DNA from: Ruegeria arenilitoris
GTDB taxonomy: Bacteria; Pseudomonadota; Alphaproteobacteria; Rhodobacterales; Rhodobacteraceae
DNA length: 64,000 bases
Assembly: GCF_013035315.1 (NCBI RefSeq)
Contig: NZ_WQHP01000004.1
Location: 1-64,000, forward strand
Direction: 5' to 3'
Each line of letters opens with the position of its first letter. The first letter of the stretch is position 1. The position numbers and the translations under genes are program-made. This document shows, one piece after another, positions 1 through 8,598 of the stretch. Below the pieces are notes generated by a model. That model saw only the letters and a list, made by a program, of their open reading frames with translations. It searched no databases and was not told where the DNA came from.

Positions 1-425
1 GACAGATCGACCTCGAATTTAACCCCAAAACTCTGGCAAGCGCACTTGGCATCGCCGCCGATCATCTGCACCCGGATCTCACCCACGTCACCGCATCTTT
101 CGATCTGCGCCGCCGCGGCGTCGAGGCTAAGGTCATTGCCGGGGACGTGGCACCCCAACCTGATCCCCACCTCCGGTCCATGCTGATCCGCGCACATGGC
201 TGGGCCCGTGATCTGAAGGCCGGAGTTCAACTGATGGAGATTGCCCGCCGCGAAAGCGTCCCTGACGCCTTCATCCGCACCCGTGCTCAGCTCGCCTTTC
301 TCTCACCAAAAATTCAAACGGCGATTCTCGACGGGACCCAGCCGCCCGAACTCACACTCAAGCGTCTGGTCAGCGTGACCCACCCACTTGAATGGTCCGA
401 ACAGGAACGCCTGTTCGGCTTCTGA
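1..425 (+). CDS. Large serine recombinase, C-terminal end (5' truncated)
   Basis: The reading frame is open from the left edge (first full codon at 3) to a TGA at 423-425, so only about 140 C-terminal residues are present. The stretch FDLRRRGVEAKVIAGD, followed by LAFLSPKIQTAILDG, QPPELTLKRLV and a final EQERLFGF, is what I recognise as the usual tail of alphaproteobacterial resolvase-family recombinases. The catalytic N-terminal Ser domain lies outside the window. These enzymes cut and rejoin DNA through a phosphoserine link, often to integrate or excise an island or prophage. The gene ends just before a 21-bp-period repeat array and 375 bases from a tRNA-Ser gene, which suggests the edge of a mobile region. 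I cannot tell whether it is still active. Confidence 0.75.
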   Translation, partial: QIDLEFNPKTLASALGIAADHLHPDLTHVTASFDLRRRGVEAKVIAGDVAPQPDPHLRSMLIRAHGWARDLKAGVQLMEIARRESVPDAFIRTRAQLAFLSPKIQTAILDGTQPPELTLKRLVSVTHPLEWSEQERLFGF

Positions 426-442
426 CATCTCCAGCTCCTGCG

Positions 443-634
443 TCCCTGATACAGACTTCGCCCTCCCTGATCCGGCGGAACAATTCCCTGTTCGCACGAG
501 GAAATTCCCTGTTCCACCTTTTAGGGAATTTGCAACATAAACCTCTGAGAAACATACAGTTCTGATAGAAGAAATGACGGAAGTCAGTCCCGGTTTGCGA
601 AAATTCCCTGTAAATTGCAGGTTATCAGGGAAAT
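443..634. repeat. Iteron-like array of TCCCTG boxes with 21-bp period
   Basis: TCCCTG starts at 443, 464, 485 and 506, an exact 21-bp step, or two helical turns. The later copies extend to AATTCCCTGTT (482-492, 503-513). Inverted copies follow at 523-531 (AGGGAATTT) and 626-634 (CAGGGAAAT), with another direct copy at 601-611 (AAATTCCCTGT). The array fills most of the 375-base gap between the recombinase stop and tRNA-Ser, and I see no gene there. The phased layout fits cooperative protein binding on one DNA face, for example by the adjacent recombinase or an accessory factor. That role is inference. Confidence 0.6.
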
Positions 635-800
635 CCAGCCCAAAGCGACCCCGCTAAAATGCGACACTGAGACTGGCGCCTGAATTGTCCTCTGAATGTA
701 CGGTTTGCTTCGTCTCTGATTAAAAGCGCATGCGCCAACGCGCGGGAATTGCGTAACAATTCCGGATCAGAAAATACAACTGAAGTGAGACAGGTATGAG

Positions 801-890
801 TGGCGGGGAGACAGGGATTCGAACCCTGGGGACGCTCTCACGCCCAACGGTTTTCAAGACCGCCGCATTCGACCACTCTGCCACCTCCCC
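801..890 (-). tRNA. tRNA-Ser (anticodon UGA), CCA encoded
   Basis: Read on the minus strand the gene starts GGGGAGGTGGCAGAGTGG and ends CTCCCCG followed by a genomic CCA (801-803). The acceptor stem pairs GGGGAG with CTCCCC. The anticodon loop CTTGAAA is closed by CGGT/ACCG, giving anticodon UGA (854-856 on the plus strand). A long variable arm typical of class II tRNAs and the T-loop GGTTCGAATCC are present. It reads UCN serine codons. Confidence 0.97.
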
Positions 891-1092
891 GCGTGGGGCC
901 GGGTCTAAGGCCATCGCGAACCGGTGGCAAGACCAAATAGGGAATTCTTGCCGAAGCGCGGGCTGCGCTCTTTCCATGACACTTTGTGCGCGTTATGATC
1001 CACAGGAAAGACCGGAGCAGGCTGGCAATACAGAACCAGTAAACGGCGGCGGGCCTCAGGAAGCGAGGCCCAATCAGGCAAGGGATGACAAA

Positions 1093-2292
1093 ATGAAGCG
1101 AGCGACTGAGACACGCGCAAACCCGCGAGCGTTGGTGATGCTGGCCGCGGTTTCCGTGGTTTTGGCTGGTTGTGAAGAGGCGCTATCCACGGACGGTGCC
1201 GCGGTGGACGCCGAAAGTTCCCAGACAGACGCCGATGGCTCTGTTGAGCTGTTTCCCGATCTGAGCGGCGGCCCGAAGGACTCGGTCGAAGCGCCCGACG
1301 TATTCCAAGTGTCCGAAGCCGGCCTGTGGGATGGCCGCCCCTCACTGGGTGGCATCTGGGTAGCGCATCCCGACGTCACGCAGCCCGAACGGGTCCGCAT
1401 CAAAAACGCCCGAAACAATAAATCAGTGACCGGTGCCTTGTTCCGCCGGGAAAGAGACCTGCCGGGTCCTGCCTTGCAGCTCTCTTCTGCCGCTGCCGAA
1501 GAGCTGGGTATTCTCGCCGGTGCGCCGACAGAGGTCGAGGTTGTCGCCCTGCGTCGCAAAGAGCCTGAACCCAAGCCCGAACCTGTAGAAGAAAAGCCCG
1601 AGGTCGAAGAGACACCGGAAGCCGTGACAGAAACCGCTGCTGCAACGGATGCGCCTGCCGCCGACGCTGCAGAAACAGAGACGGCGGAAACGGAACAGCC
1701 GGCCAAGCGCAAATGGTGGCAAAAAAAGAAACCGGCAGCTGCGGCTGCTGGTGCGGCGACAGCGGCTGCCGTGGCGGCTGATGCTGCGACCGACACGGCA
1801 GCTGAAAGCGCCACCGAAGCGGCAACAGAAACGGCCGAAGTCGCAACCGAAGCTGCGCCAACGCTGGTGGACCCAGAGGTCACACCGCCCGCTGAACAAC
1901 CAGCAAAGCGCAAATGGTGGCAAAAGAAAAAGCCCGATGAGATCACCGAAACGCCACTTGACCCGATCGCGGGTGCAGCGGCAGCGATTGAGGCATCCGA
2001 ACCCACAGTGGCCACAGCGGCCGCTACAACGACGGCTGCAACGGCAACGGCATCATCGCTATCCAAGCCTTTCGTCCAGGTCGGCACCTTTGGCGTAGAA
2101 GAAAACGCCAACAGCGCGGCCAATAAGATCCGCCGCAACGGTTTGAACGCCGAGGTGCGCGAGCTGACTTCGGACGGCAAATCTGTCTGGCGCGTTCTTG
2201 TCGGCCCCGCCGCAACACGGTCAGAACGCAATGCCATCCAACGCGATGTCAAAGATCTGGGCTTTTCCGACGCGTTCACCGTCAAGAACTGA
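1093..2292 (+). CDS. SPOR-domain lipoprotein with Ala/Glu-rich linker
   Basis: The protein has 399 residues. The ATG at 1093 begins a lipoprotein signal, with a hydrophobic stretch after residue 12 and lipobox LAGC (Cys27). The frame is open further upstream through the tRNA gene, so the start is set by the signal peptide. Residues 28-150 are of unknown type. A low-complexity Ala/Thr/Glu linker carries two copies of AKRKWWQKKKP, with the KRKWW cores starting near residues 205 and 272. The last 75 residues, from FVQVGTFGVEENA, form a SPOR domain, a fold that binds denuded peptidoglycan glycan strands at division sites. It lies 16 bases upstream of a D,D-carboxypeptidase, consistent with an RlpA/FtsN-like role in cell-wall remodelling. 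The exact role is not known. Confidence 0.85.
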   Translation: MKRATETRANPRALVMLAAVSVVLAGCEEALSTDGAAVDAESSQTDADGSVELFPDLSGGPKDSVEAPDVFQVSEAGLWDGRPSLGGIWVAHPDVTQPERVRIKNARNNKSVTGALFRRERDLPGPALQLSSAAAEELGILAGAPTEVEVVALRRKEPEPKPEPVEEKPEVEETPEAVTETAAATDAPAADAAETETAETEQPAKRKWWQKKKPAAAAAGAATAAAVAADAATDTAAESATEAATETAEVATEAAPTLVDPEVTPPAEQPAKRKWWQKKKPDEITETPLDPIAGAAAAIEASEPTVATAAATTTAATATASSLSKPFVQVGTFGVEENANSAANKIRRNGLNAEVRELTSDGKSVWRVLVGPAATRSERNAIQRDVKDLGFSDAFTVKN

Positions 2293-2295
2293 AAC

Positions 2296-2303
2296 AAAGG
2301 AGG
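2296..2303 (+). promoter_or_regulatory. Strong ribosome-binding site deciding the dac start
   Basis: AAAGGAGG lies 5 bases before GTG 2309, directly after the stop codon of the SPOR gene. The carboxypeptidase frame is open back to 2198 inside the SPOR gene. Only the GTG combines this site with an immediate signal peptide, so it is preferred. Confidence 0.8.
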
Positions 2304-2308
2304 CTCCC

Positions 2309-3475
2309 GTGCTGTCCTCACTGCGATCATCTGTTTTGACCCTCGGGCTGGCGCTGTTGGCCCTGCCCGCACATGCTTTCGACACTCAGGCCCGCGCGGC
2401 TTATGTGATGGATCAGACAACGGGAACCGTTCTGCTGTCCAAGGACGCAGACCAGCCCTTGCCGCCCGCCTCCATGTCCAAGCTGATGACGCTCTATGTG
2501 GCGTTTGAGGCGCTGCGTGATGGCCGCCTGACGCTGGATGAAACCCTGCCCGTATCCGAACACGCCATGAGCTATGGCGGCTCGACGATGTTCCTCAACA
2601 CGCAGGACCGGGTTCGCGTCGAAGACCTGTTGCGTGGCATCATCGTTCTGTCCGGTAATGACGCCTGCGTCGTGATTGCCGAGGCGCTCAGCCCGGACGG
2701 CACCGAGGCCGGATTTGCCCGCTATATGACTCAGCGCGCCAAGCAGATCGGCATGGACAATTCGAACTTTGCCAACTCGAACGGCTGGCCGGCCGCGGGG
2801 CATATGATGTCTGTTCATGACCTTGCCGTATTGGCCGACCGTCTGATCACGGATTTCCCGGAATACTACCCCCTCTTCGCCGAAGAAGAGTTTGAGTTCG
2901 ATGGCCGCGCGCCTTCGAACAAGCGCAACCGCAACCCGCTGCTGAAGCTGGGGATCGGTGCCGACGGCCTGAAAACCGGTCACACGCAAGAGGCAGGCTA
3001 TGGCCTTGTCGGGTCGGCCAAACAAGGCGACCGCAGGGTGATCTTTGTGCTCACAGGTCTCGACTCCACCGCGCGTCGGGCAGAGGAGGCTGAGGCCGTG
3101 GTTAACTGGTCGTTTCGCAATTTTGTCGAGAGGACAGTTGCCGACGCCGAAACGCCGATAGCCGAAGCAGAAATTTGGATGGGCGCTGAAAAATCCGTGG
3201 GCCTTGTGCCCGAAGAAGACCTGACCCTGTTGTTCCCCGTGCTCAACGACAAAAACGTTGAGGCCGAGGTGGTCTATGACGGACCGATCAACGCGCCGGT
3301 GGCAAAGGGCCAGCAACTGGCTGAACTGGTCATCAAACCCGAAGGACTGCCGGAAATCCGCCGCCCCTTGTTTGCGGCCAATAATGTGCCGGTTGGTGGC
3401 TTTGTTGTACGCATGAAAACGGTCGGCGGTATTGTCCTGAAAGACGTGATCGGCAATCCGCTGGAGGCGATGTGA
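2309..3475 (+). CDS. dacA: D-alanyl-D-alanine carboxypeptidase (PBP5/DacA family)
   Basis: This 388-residue periplasmic enzyme trims the terminal D-Ala from peptidoglycan pentapeptides. It has a signal peptide cleaved after LPAHA (about residue 23). The serine peptidase S11 motifs are complete: SMSK with nucleophile Ser55 and Lys58, SGN at 115-117 and KTG at 222-224. A C-terminal beta domain (about 290-388) matches the PBP5_C region, and the end (VVRMKTVGGIVLKDVIGN) resembles the membrane-anchoring tail. The start is GTG 2309, chosen for the ribosome site at 2296. Its stop shares 4 bases with tmk, so the two are probably translated together. The symbol could equally be dacC or dacF. Confidence 0.92.
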   Translation: MLSSLRSSVLTLGLALLALPAHAFDTQARAAYVMDQTTGTVLLSKDADQPLPPASMSKLMTLYVAFEALRDGRLTLDETLPVSEHAMSYGGSTMFLNTQDRVRVEDLLRGIIVLSGNDACVVIAEALSPDGTEAGFARYMTQRAKQIGMDNSNFANSNGWPAAGHMMSVHDLAVLADRLITDFPEYYPLFAEEEFEFDGRAPSNKRNRNPLLKLGIGADGLKTGHTQEAGYGLVGSAKQGDRRVIFVLTGLDSTARRAEEAEAVVNWSFRNFVERTVADAETPIAEAEIWMGAEKSVGLVPEEDLTLLFPVLNDKNVEAEVVYDGPINAPVAKGQQLAELVIKPEGLPEIRRPLFAANNVPVGGFVVRMKTVGGIVLKDVIGNPLEAM

Positions 3476-4098
3476 CAACGTCTGGGTTGTTTCTGACCTT
3501 TGAAGGTATCGATGGGTCCGGAAAGTCATCGCAAGCACGCATGCTGGCCGAGCATCTGCGCGGCATGGGCTACGATGTCGTACTGACGCGCGAGCCCGGC
3601 GGGTCTGCGGGTGCAGAAGAAATCCGCAGCCTTGTTTTGGAAGGCGACCCGGACCGCTGGTCGGCCGAGACAGAGATCCTGTTGTTCACCGCAGCGCGCC
3701 GGGATCATCTGGAACGCACAATCGAACCTGCCCTGGCCGAGGGCAAAGTGGTGATCTGTGACCGCTTTGCCGACAGCACCCGCATGTACCAAGGCCTCTC
3801 TCGCGGCGATCTGCGGGGGGTGGTGGACCAACTCCACAGCCTGATGATCCGGCGGGAACCCGACCTGACTTTGCTGATCGACATGGACCCCGAAACCGGC
3901 CTGTCCCGCGCCAAGGGGCGACAGGGCACGGAAGAGCGGTTCGAGGACTTTGGCCTGGACCTGCAGCAACAGATGCGTGCAGGTTTTCTGGCCCTTGCGG
4001 ATGAGTTTTCCGACCGTTTCCGCGTGGTTGATGGCAACCGGGACATGGACAGCGTAGCACGGGATGTGACAGATATCGTTCTGCAGGCTTTGCGGTAA
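3472..4098 (+). CDS. tmk: Thymidylate kinase
   Basis: The enzyme phosphorylates dTMP to dTDP with ATP in the cytosol. It has 208 residues, normal for the family. The P-loop GIDGSGKS spans residues 12-19. The DR-F motif (CDRFADST) and a lid segment AKGRQGTEERFEDF are present. The start is GTG 3472, overlapping the dacA stop as GTGA. The holB gene follows after 7 bases, a pairing seen in many bacteria. Confidence 0.96.
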   Translation: MTTSGLFLTFEGIDGSGKSSQARMLAEHLRGMGYDVVLTREPGGSAGAEEIRSLVLEGDPDRWSAETEILLFTAARRDHLERTIEPALAEGKVVICDRFADSTRMYQGLSRGDLRGVVDQLHSLMIRREPDLTLLIDMDPETGLSRAKGRQGTEERFEDFGLDLQQQMRAGFLALADEFSDRFRVVDGNRDMDSVARDVTDIVLQALR

Positions 4099-4105
4099 AC
4101 GATAG

Positions 4106-5227
4106 ATGAGCGACGAAACCCCGACCCCGGATCAGGCCCCCGGTGCCCCGCACCCGCGCGAAACCCAGCACCTGTTTGGGCAGGACGCAGCGGAACAGGC
4201 TTTCCTGAGCGCTTTCAATTCCGAAAGGCTGCACCATGGCTGGCTCATCACAGGCCCGCGCGGCGTGGGAAAGGCAACGCTGGCTTGGCGGATCGCGCGG
4301 TTCCTACTGGCGACACCTCCGGCGGAGGAAGACGGGCTGTTCGGCGCCCCACCGCCGCCCGAAAGCCTTGAGATCGACCCAGAACACCCTGTCGCTCACC
4401 GAATTCTGGCTGGTGCTGAACCAGGACTCGCCGCGATCACCCGATCGCTTAACGATCAGGGCAGGCTGCGGAATGAGATCGTTGTGGACGATATCCGCAA
4501 GCTGGGCAAATTCTTCGGCCTGTCCTCGACCGATGGCGGCCGTCGGGTGGTGATCGTGGATTCTGCGGATGAGATGAACGTCAGCGCGGCAAATGCCCTG
4601 CTGAAGATGTTGGAAGAGCCGCCCGCCCGCACCACTCTGCTGCTGATCTCGCACCAGCCCTCGCGCCTTTTGCCCACGATCCGGTCCCGTTGCAGAACGT
4701 TGCGCCTGTCTCCGCTGGGGCCTGACGATATGCAATCCGCGCTGACGCAGTCTGGTGCGCAACTGCCTGAGAACAGTGACCATCTGGCCGCTTTGGCCTC
4801 TGGATCCGTGGGCGACGCAGTGCGTTTGATTAATCTCGGTGGGCTGGAAATCTACGCAGAACTAATCGCCATTCTGGGCACCCTGCCCCGCATGGACCGA
4901 CAGCGCGCACTGGCGTTGGCCGAGGCCGCTGCCCAGCGCGGCGCAGCTGAACGGTTTGAGCTGTTGTTGACCCTGATCGACGTCGCCCTGTCCCGCCTAG
5001 CCCTGACCGGCGCAACCGGAAGCGCCCCTATGCCCGAGGCTGCCCCGAATGAGGCCGAAACGCTGACCCGCTTGTCGGCGACGCCCCATCAGGCCCGCAA
5101 ATGGGCCGAGGTCGCCGCGGTGATCACAGCCCGTGCGCGCCACGGTCAGTCGGTGAACCTTGACCCTGCGGCTTTGGTCCTAGATACGGTATTCAAGATA
5201 CAGGAAACCGCCGGTCAGAGCAGATGA
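4106..5227 (+). CDS. holB: DNA polymerase III subunit delta'
   Basis: This is the clamp-loader subunit of the replicative polymerase, 373 residues. The AAA+ fold is shown by the Walker A GPRGVGKAT near residue 50, DEMNVSAANALLKMLEEPP in the Walker B/sensor region, and TIRSRCRTLRL, the SRC-type arginine-finger motif. The cysteines that bind zinc in E. coli delta' are not present between Walker A and Walker B. The gene lies 7 bases after tmk and shares 4 bases (ATGA) with the TatD gene, continuing the dacA-tmk-holB-tatD unit. Confidence 0.94.
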   Translation: MSDETPTPDQAPGAPHPRETQHLFGQDAAEQAFLSAFNSERLHHGWLITGPRGVGKATLAWRIARFLLATPPAEEDGLFGAPPPPESLEIDPEHPVAHRILAGAEPGLAAITRSLNDQGRLRNEIVVDDIRKLGKFFGLSSTDGGRRVVIVDSADEMNVSAANALLKMLEEPPARTTLLLISHQPSRLLPTIRSRCRTLRLSPLGPDDMQSALTQSGAQLPENSDHLAALASGSVGDAVRLINLGGLEIYAELIAILGTLPRMDRQRALALAEAAAQRGAAERFELLLTLIDVALSRLALTGATGSAPMPEAAPNEAETLTRLSATPHQARKWAEVAAVITARARHGQSVNLDPAALVLDTVFKIQETAGQSR

Positions 5228-6030
5228 GCAATACCCCCGAAATCACCGACAGCCATTGCCATCTGGACTTTCCCGATTTCGAAGGTCAGCTGGACCAGAT
5301 CGTCGCCAGCGCCGCCGAAGCAGGCGTGACCCGCATGGTGACCATCTGCACGCGTCTGCGCAACGAACCCACAGTTCGCGCCATTGCAGAGGCCCATGCC
5401 CCCGTTTTCTACGCCGCGGGCACGCACCCGATGAGCGCAGCAGATGAGCCCATGGCGACGGTCGATGAGCTGATTGCTTTGTCGCGCCACCCCAAGTTTG
5501 TGGGCATCGGTGAGACCGGGCTGGACTATCACTATACCGCCGACAGCGCCGAGTTGCAGAAACAATCCCTGCGCATCCATATCGAAGCCGCCCAGCGGAC
5601 TGGTCTGCCACTGATCATCCACGCCCGGGCCGCCGATGACGACATGGCCCGCATTCTGGCCGAAGAGCACCGTAACGCGCCCTATTCTTGCGTGATGCAC
5701 TGCTTTTCTTCGACTGCCGAGCTGGCCAGGGCCGCTCTGGACCTGGGTTTTTATCTGTCTATGTCCGGTATCGCCGCCTTCCCCAAAAGCCAGGAATTGC
5801 GCGATATTTTTGCTAGTGCCCCGGTTGACCGCATCCTTGTCGAGACCGACGCGCCTTACCTTGCGCCGCCCCCATACCGCGGCAAGCGAAACGAGCCCGC
5901 ATATACCGCGCACACGGCGCGCAAAGGGGCCGAGGTGTTCGGCATGGACTATGCCGATTTCGCTGCCCAGACACAGACCAATTTCGACCGGTTGTTTACC
6001 AAGGCCGCAACCTACAAGGCGGCTGCATGA
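5224..6030 (+). CDS. TatD family metal-dependent hydrolase
   Basis: The protein has 268 residues. It carries the TatD signatures DSHCHLDFP near the N-terminus (metal-binding HxH), GIGETGLDYHY around residue 97, PLIIHARAADDD, VMHCFSS and VETDAPYLAP. These residues build a two-metal TIM-barrel site. Family members are 3'-5' DNA exonucleases or deoxyribonucleases, also annotated YcfH or YabD. It overlaps holB and the downstream metallo-hydrolase by 4 bases each. The precise substrate is unknown. Confidence 0.92.
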   Translation: MSNTPEITDSHCHLDFPDFEGQLDQIVASAAEAGVTRMVTICTRLRNEPTVRAIAEAHAPVFYAAGTHPMSAADEPMATVDELIALSRHPKFVGIGETGLDYHYTADSAELQKQSLRIHIEAAQRTGLPLIIHARAADDDMARILAEEHRNAPYSCVMHCFSSTAELARAALDLGFYLSMSGIAAFPKSQELRDIFASAPVDRILVETDAPYLAPPPYRGKRNEPAYTAHTARKGAEVFGMDYADFAAQTQTNFDRLFTKAATYKAAA

Positions 6031-6824
6031 CCCAGTTGCGCTGCACTATTCTGGGCTGCGGATCTTCCGGCGGCGTCCCCCGGCTGGGCGGACACTGGGG
6101 GGACTGCGACCCCAAGAACCCGAGGAATATCCGGCGGCGCTGTTCGATGCTGGTGGAACGCGATGGCCCCGACGGCACTACATCGGTTCTGATCGACACT
6201 ACGCCGGACATGCGCAGCCAGTTGCTGGACAGCGGAACCGGACGTCTGGATGGGGTGATCTACACCCACTCTCATGCAGACCACGTGCACGGCATCGACG
6301 ATCTGCGCATGATCGTGTTCAACATGCGCGAACGGGTGCCGGTTTGGGCCGATGGCGATACTCAGAACGCCTTGCTGGGGCGGTTCGGCTATGCCTTTAT
6401 CCAACCTGAAGGGTCGCCCTATCCACCGATCCTTGACCTGAAATCCATTGATGGTCCGTTTGAGGTTGACGGCCCCGGCGGTCCCATCTCCTTCCTGCCG
6501 TTCAAGGTCAACCACGGATCGATCGACTCGCTGGGTTTTAGGATGGGCAATCTCGCCTATTTGCCCGACGTCGCCGAAATCTATGATGACGCCTGGCCTG
6601 CGATGGAAGGACTGGATTGTCTGGTAATCGACGCGCTGCGCCGAACCCCGCATCCCACCCACGCGCATCTGGAAAAAACACTGGGTTGGATCGAACAACT
6701 GCAACCCAAACGCGCGGTTCTGACAAACATGCACATCGACCTGGACTATGCCACGGTCGAAGCAGAAACCGCTGACCACATTACCCCGGCCTATGACGGA
6801 ATGGTGATCCACCAGGCGCTTTAA
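6027..6824 (+). CDS. MBL-fold metallo-hydrolase (PhnP-like)
   Basis: The protein has 265 residues. The N-terminal ILGCGSSGGVPRLGG and CDPKNPRNIRRRCS are characteristic of the PhnP/YcbX-like branch of the metallo-beta-lactamase fold. The metal ligands are in THSHADHVHGID (HxHxDH), with later His in KVNHGS and LTNMHIDLDY. PhnP itself is a cyclic ribose phosphate phosphodiesterase, but no phn genes are here. The conserved pairing with tatD and holB suggests a nucleotide or nucleic-acid substrate, which is inference. Confidence 0.85.
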   Translation: MTQLRCTILGCGSSGGVPRLGGHWGDCDPKNPRNIRRRCSMLVERDGPDGTTSVLIDTTPDMRSQLLDSGTGRLDGVIYTHSHADHVHGIDDLRMIVFNMRERVPVWADGDTQNALLGRFGYAFIQPEGSPYPPILDLKSIDGPFEVDGPGGPISFLPFKVNHGSIDSLGFRMGNLAYLPDVAEIYDDAWPAMEGLDCLVIDALRRTPHPTHAHLEKTLGWIEQLQPKRAVLTNMHIDLDYATVEAETADHITPAYDGMVIHQAL

Positions 6825-6886
6825 ACCTCCACGCAACCGACACTAAGCTCACCCGCTCGCTGTCGGCCCGTTCCCAAAGTGGTGAC

Positions 6887-7819
6887 ATGCTCCAAAGCCT
6901 GATTGACGTCATTCTACCGGTTTTCCTTGTGATCGGAGCGGGTTACGCCTCGACCCGATTGGGGTATTTCAAGGAAATCCACATCGATGGGTTGATGAAG
7001 TTCACCCAAGGCTTCGCGATCCCATGTTTGCTGTTTCTGGCGATCTCGCATCTGGACCTGAGTGCCAGCTTCGACCCCCGGCTTCTGGCGAGTTTTTACA
7101 CCGCCGCCGGCCTGTGTTTCACCGCCGGCCTGTTCGGCGCGCGGTTCATATTTGGCCGCGATTGGGAGGATTGCGTGGCCATCGGGTTCTGCTGCCTGTT
7201 CTCAAACTCGGTCCTGCTGGGCCTGCCGATCACTGAACGCGCCTATGGCCCGGACAACCTGACAGGGAACTACGCAATCATCGCCTTCCACTCGCCCTTT
7301 TGCTACGGCGTCGGTATCACGGTGATGGAAGTTATCCGAAACCGAGGCCATGGCGGACCACGCATGGTCAAATCCATCCTGTCGGCCATGTTCCGCAACG
7401 CGTTGATCCTGGGCATCGCACTTGGATTTATCGTGAACCTGTCGGGGCTTGGTGTGCCTGCAGTCGTGGACGAAGCCCTGGGCCTTATTACCCGTGCCGC
7501 GCTGCCGGGCGCCCTGTTTGCGCTTGGCGGCGTGCTTGTGAAATACAAGCCCGAGGGCGACCTGCGCACTATCGCGTTTGTCTGTATTGTCTCACTTATG
7601 CTGCACCCCAGCCTTGTCTGGCTATTCGGCTCATCCGTCGGCCTGCCCCAGGACTTGTTCCGCTCGGGTGTTTTGAATGCCGCAATGGCCCCCGGGTTCA
7701 ACGCCTATATCTTTGCCAATATGTACGGACGGGCCAAGCGTGTCGCGGCGTCGTCCGTTTTGGTTGGAACCGGTGTTTCGATCCTGACTGTCTGGCTCTG
7801 GCTGACATTATTGGGATAG
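6887..7819 (+). CDS. AEC-family (auxin efflux carrier type) transporter
   Basis: The 310-residue protein is almost entirely hydrophobic, with about ten membrane segments starting at residue 4 (LIDVILPVFLVIGAGY). Family hallmarks are the GY-S--LG opening, the central LGLPI in a hydrophobic pair, and the closing APGFNAYIFANMYGR. Bacterial members export small carboxylates such as malate or malonate, or take up amino acids. No enzyme beside it points to a substrate. The gap of 62 bases before it holds no clear signal. Confidence 0.85.
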   Translation: MLQSLIDVILPVFLVIGAGYASTRLGYFKEIHIDGLMKFTQGFAIPCLLFLAISHLDLSASFDPRLLASFYTAAGLCFTAGLFGARFIFGRDWEDCVAIGFCCLFSNSVLLGLPITERAYGPDNLTGNYAIIAFHSPFCYGVGITVMEVIRNRGHGGPRMVKSILSAMFRNALILGIALGFIVNLSGLGVPAVVDEALGLITRAALPGALFALGGVLVKYKPEGDLRTIAFVCIVSLMLHPSLVWLFGSSVGLPQDLFRSGVLNAAMAPGFNAYIFANMYGRAKRVAASSVLVGTGVSILTVWLWLTLLG

Positions 7820-7889
7820 CTTTTTGTCCGACGGATTGACATTGCCACGTCGCGCAACACCTATCAAAAAAACCACAGGAACAAGCTGA

Positions 7890-8582
7890 ATGCCGCACGC
7901 CCTCATTGTCGCCCATGGCCAACCGTCAAATCCCGAGCCTGCCGAGACTGCGCTGGCTGCATACGCCGCGGAAGTTGATGCATTTTGCGAAGGGGTCAGC
8001 GTGGTCTCTGCAACGCTGGCGGCGCCGGAGTGTCTTGAGGCGCGGCTGGATGGGCTTCCCGATGACACTGTAATTTATCCGCTTTTCATGGCCAAGGGAT
8101 GGTTCGTGACCAGTGCCTTGCCAAAACGTTTAGGCGCACGGGCTGTTCAAATCCTTGATCCGCTGGGCGTCGACCCGGACTTGCCCGCCCTCGCCGCCGC
8201 TGCGCTGCAGGACACGTTGGCCCGGCACGATTGGGACGCGGCTGAAACCAACCTGGTGCTTGCTGCCCACGGATCAGGTCGCAGCCGCAATCCATCGGCC
8301 GTGGCGACCGCGTTTGCCTCAAACTTGTCGGAGCATGTGTCTTTCAGCTCTACCCGCGTTGGCTTTGTCGAAGAAGCGCCATCCATCGCCGAAGCTGCAA
8401 GCAACGCAGGTGATAAAGCCCTGTGCCTTCCGTTCTTTGCCTGTACTGGTGGCCATGTCCTGGAGGATGTCCCTCAAGAGCTTGAGAGCGCTAAATTCAA
8501 AGGGCACGTCATGCCGGTTGTCGGAGACCTGCCCCAGATCAAACGCCACATTGCTCGAACCCTCAGCAAAGCGTTTTTCTGA
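7890..8582 (+). CDS. CbiX/SirB-like chelatase-family protein
   Basis: The 230-residue protein has two repeated halves, each beginning with a beta strand and a His-Gly turn: LIVAHGQPS near residue 9 and LAAHGSGRSRNPS near residue 118. HGS is the metal-chelatase signature of CbiX/SirB, which insert Co or Fe into sirohydrochlorin. The C-terminal half also has VGFVEEAPSI and CLPFFACTGGHV, as in CbiX. No cobalamin or siroheme gene lies nearby, so the metal and tetrapyrrole are unassigned. It converges on the diguanylate cyclase gene with a 16-base gap. Confidence 0.75.
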   Translation: MPHALIVAHGQPSNPEPAETALAAYAAEVDAFCEGVSVVSATLAAPECLEARLDGLPDDTVIYPLFMAKGWFVTSALPKRLGARAVQILDPLGVDPDLPALAAAALQDTLARHDWDAAETNLVLAAHGSGRSRNPSAVATAFASNLSEHVSFSSTRVGFVEEAPSIAEAASNAGDKALCLPFFACTGGHVLEDVPQELESAKFKGHVMPVVGDLPQIKRHIARTLSKAFF

Positions 8583-8598
8583 AACACGCCTGTTGCGA

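Noticed and set aside
1074-2420. 448-codon minus-strand frame opposite the SPOR lipoprotein gene
   Set aside because: Ser/Ala/Val repeats come from reading the Ala/Glu-rich linker in reverse. The + strand gene has a lipobox and a SPOR domain.
7820-7889. Cobalamin riboswitch before the CbiX-like gene
   Set aside because: The 70-base gap has no B12-box-like conserved stretch and is too short for the full element.
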